The position numbers and the translations under genes are program-made. From an uncultured Prevotella sp. (lineage in GTDB: Bacteria > Bacteroidota > Bacteroidia > Bacteroidales > Bacteroidaceae), in contig USRA01000097.1 of the NCBI GenBank assembly GCA_900557035.1, positions 1 to 5,331 of the forward strand: DNA of 5,331 nt, read 5' to 3'. Each line of letters starts with the position of its first letter. The stretch's first letter is position 1. The notes under the pieces are model-generated. The model made no database searches. It was not told the DNA's origin and saw only the letters and a list, made by a program, of their open reading frames with translations. Positions 5,247 through 5,331 of the stretch are shown piece by piece.

Positions 5247-5331
5247 CCTACAATCTTAATACCTTTATACTTATTTACTAGGGTGTCCAGTTCTATGTTC
5301 CAATATTAACTCACTTGTTTGAGAGTTTTGG
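5247..5331. other. A/T-rich window edge with no assignable gene
   Basis: I see no supported gene here. Minus-strand frames entering from beyond the window stop at 5311, 5306 and 5271; any could be the end of an upstream gene, but the visible residues are too few to recognise. No convincing promoter with both boxes is present; TAATATTG near 5302-5309 has one mismatch to the -7 consensus, and its -33 position would lie at or just past the window edge. Confidence 0.4.

Noticed and set aside
5219..5270. Promoter for the transporter with TATTCTTTG as the -7 box
   Set aside because: The -7 box has one extra base and the only TTG upstream is about 23 nt away, outside the usual 19-21 nt spacing; it also lies in the hairpin loop.
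5271..5331. Possible insertion-sequence end (CTGGACACCC on the minus strand) or transposase C terminus
   Set aside because: No matching inverted repeat or target duplication is in the window and the few residues visible in each frame are not recognisable. A search past 5331 would decide.

Overview
This window looks like a chromosomal segment of a Bacteroidota species, probably Prevotellaceae (Prevotella/Segatella type); that genus-level guess is an inference. The evidence is two strong Bacteroidetes-type promoter boxes (TAnnTTTG at -7, one with a TTTG box 20 nt upstream), starts preceded by A-rich stretches instead of Shine-Dalgarno sites, and protein families that resemble Bacteroides/Prevotella versions. 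Every gene I can support is on the minus strand, so transcription runs from high to low coordinates.

Layout in transcription order: (1) 5331-5174 is a leader with a long hairpin followed by a T tract. (2) 5173-3816 is a sugar:cation symporter of the GPH family. Its frame is broken near the N terminus by an exact 14-bp tandem duplication. (3) 3811-2630 is a cellobiose 2-epimerase-type enzyme, 4 bp downstream of the symporter. (4) 2629-2408 is a compact intergenic region with an 80-nt nested hairpin terminator. Its T tract runs directly into the -33 box of the next promoter. (5) 2407-1790 and 1763-1149 are two tandem paralogous deoxynucleoside kinases. (6) 1148-901 is an intergenic region with a duplicated kinase gene tail, a composite palindromic element, and the promoter of the respiratory complex I genes. 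(7) nuoA (900-550) and nuoB (559-1, cut by the window edge) overlap by 10 bp.

The transporter and epimerase probably work together in uptake and epimerisation of a beta-1,4-linked disaccharide such as mannobiose. This parallels the known Bacteroides fragilis mannan pathway, where the epimerase product goes to a mannosylglucose phosphorylase; no phosphorylase is visible here. The two kinases belong to deoxynucleoside salvage. NuoA and NuoB begin the complex I operon.

The main anomaly is the 14-bp duplication in the transporter: removing one copy restores a canonical 447-residue protein. I see no CRISPR array, no tRNA or rRNA, and no mobile element I can confirm. I also see no wholly new multi-gene system; the most unusual items are the reversible-looking frameshift and the structured intergenic DNA.
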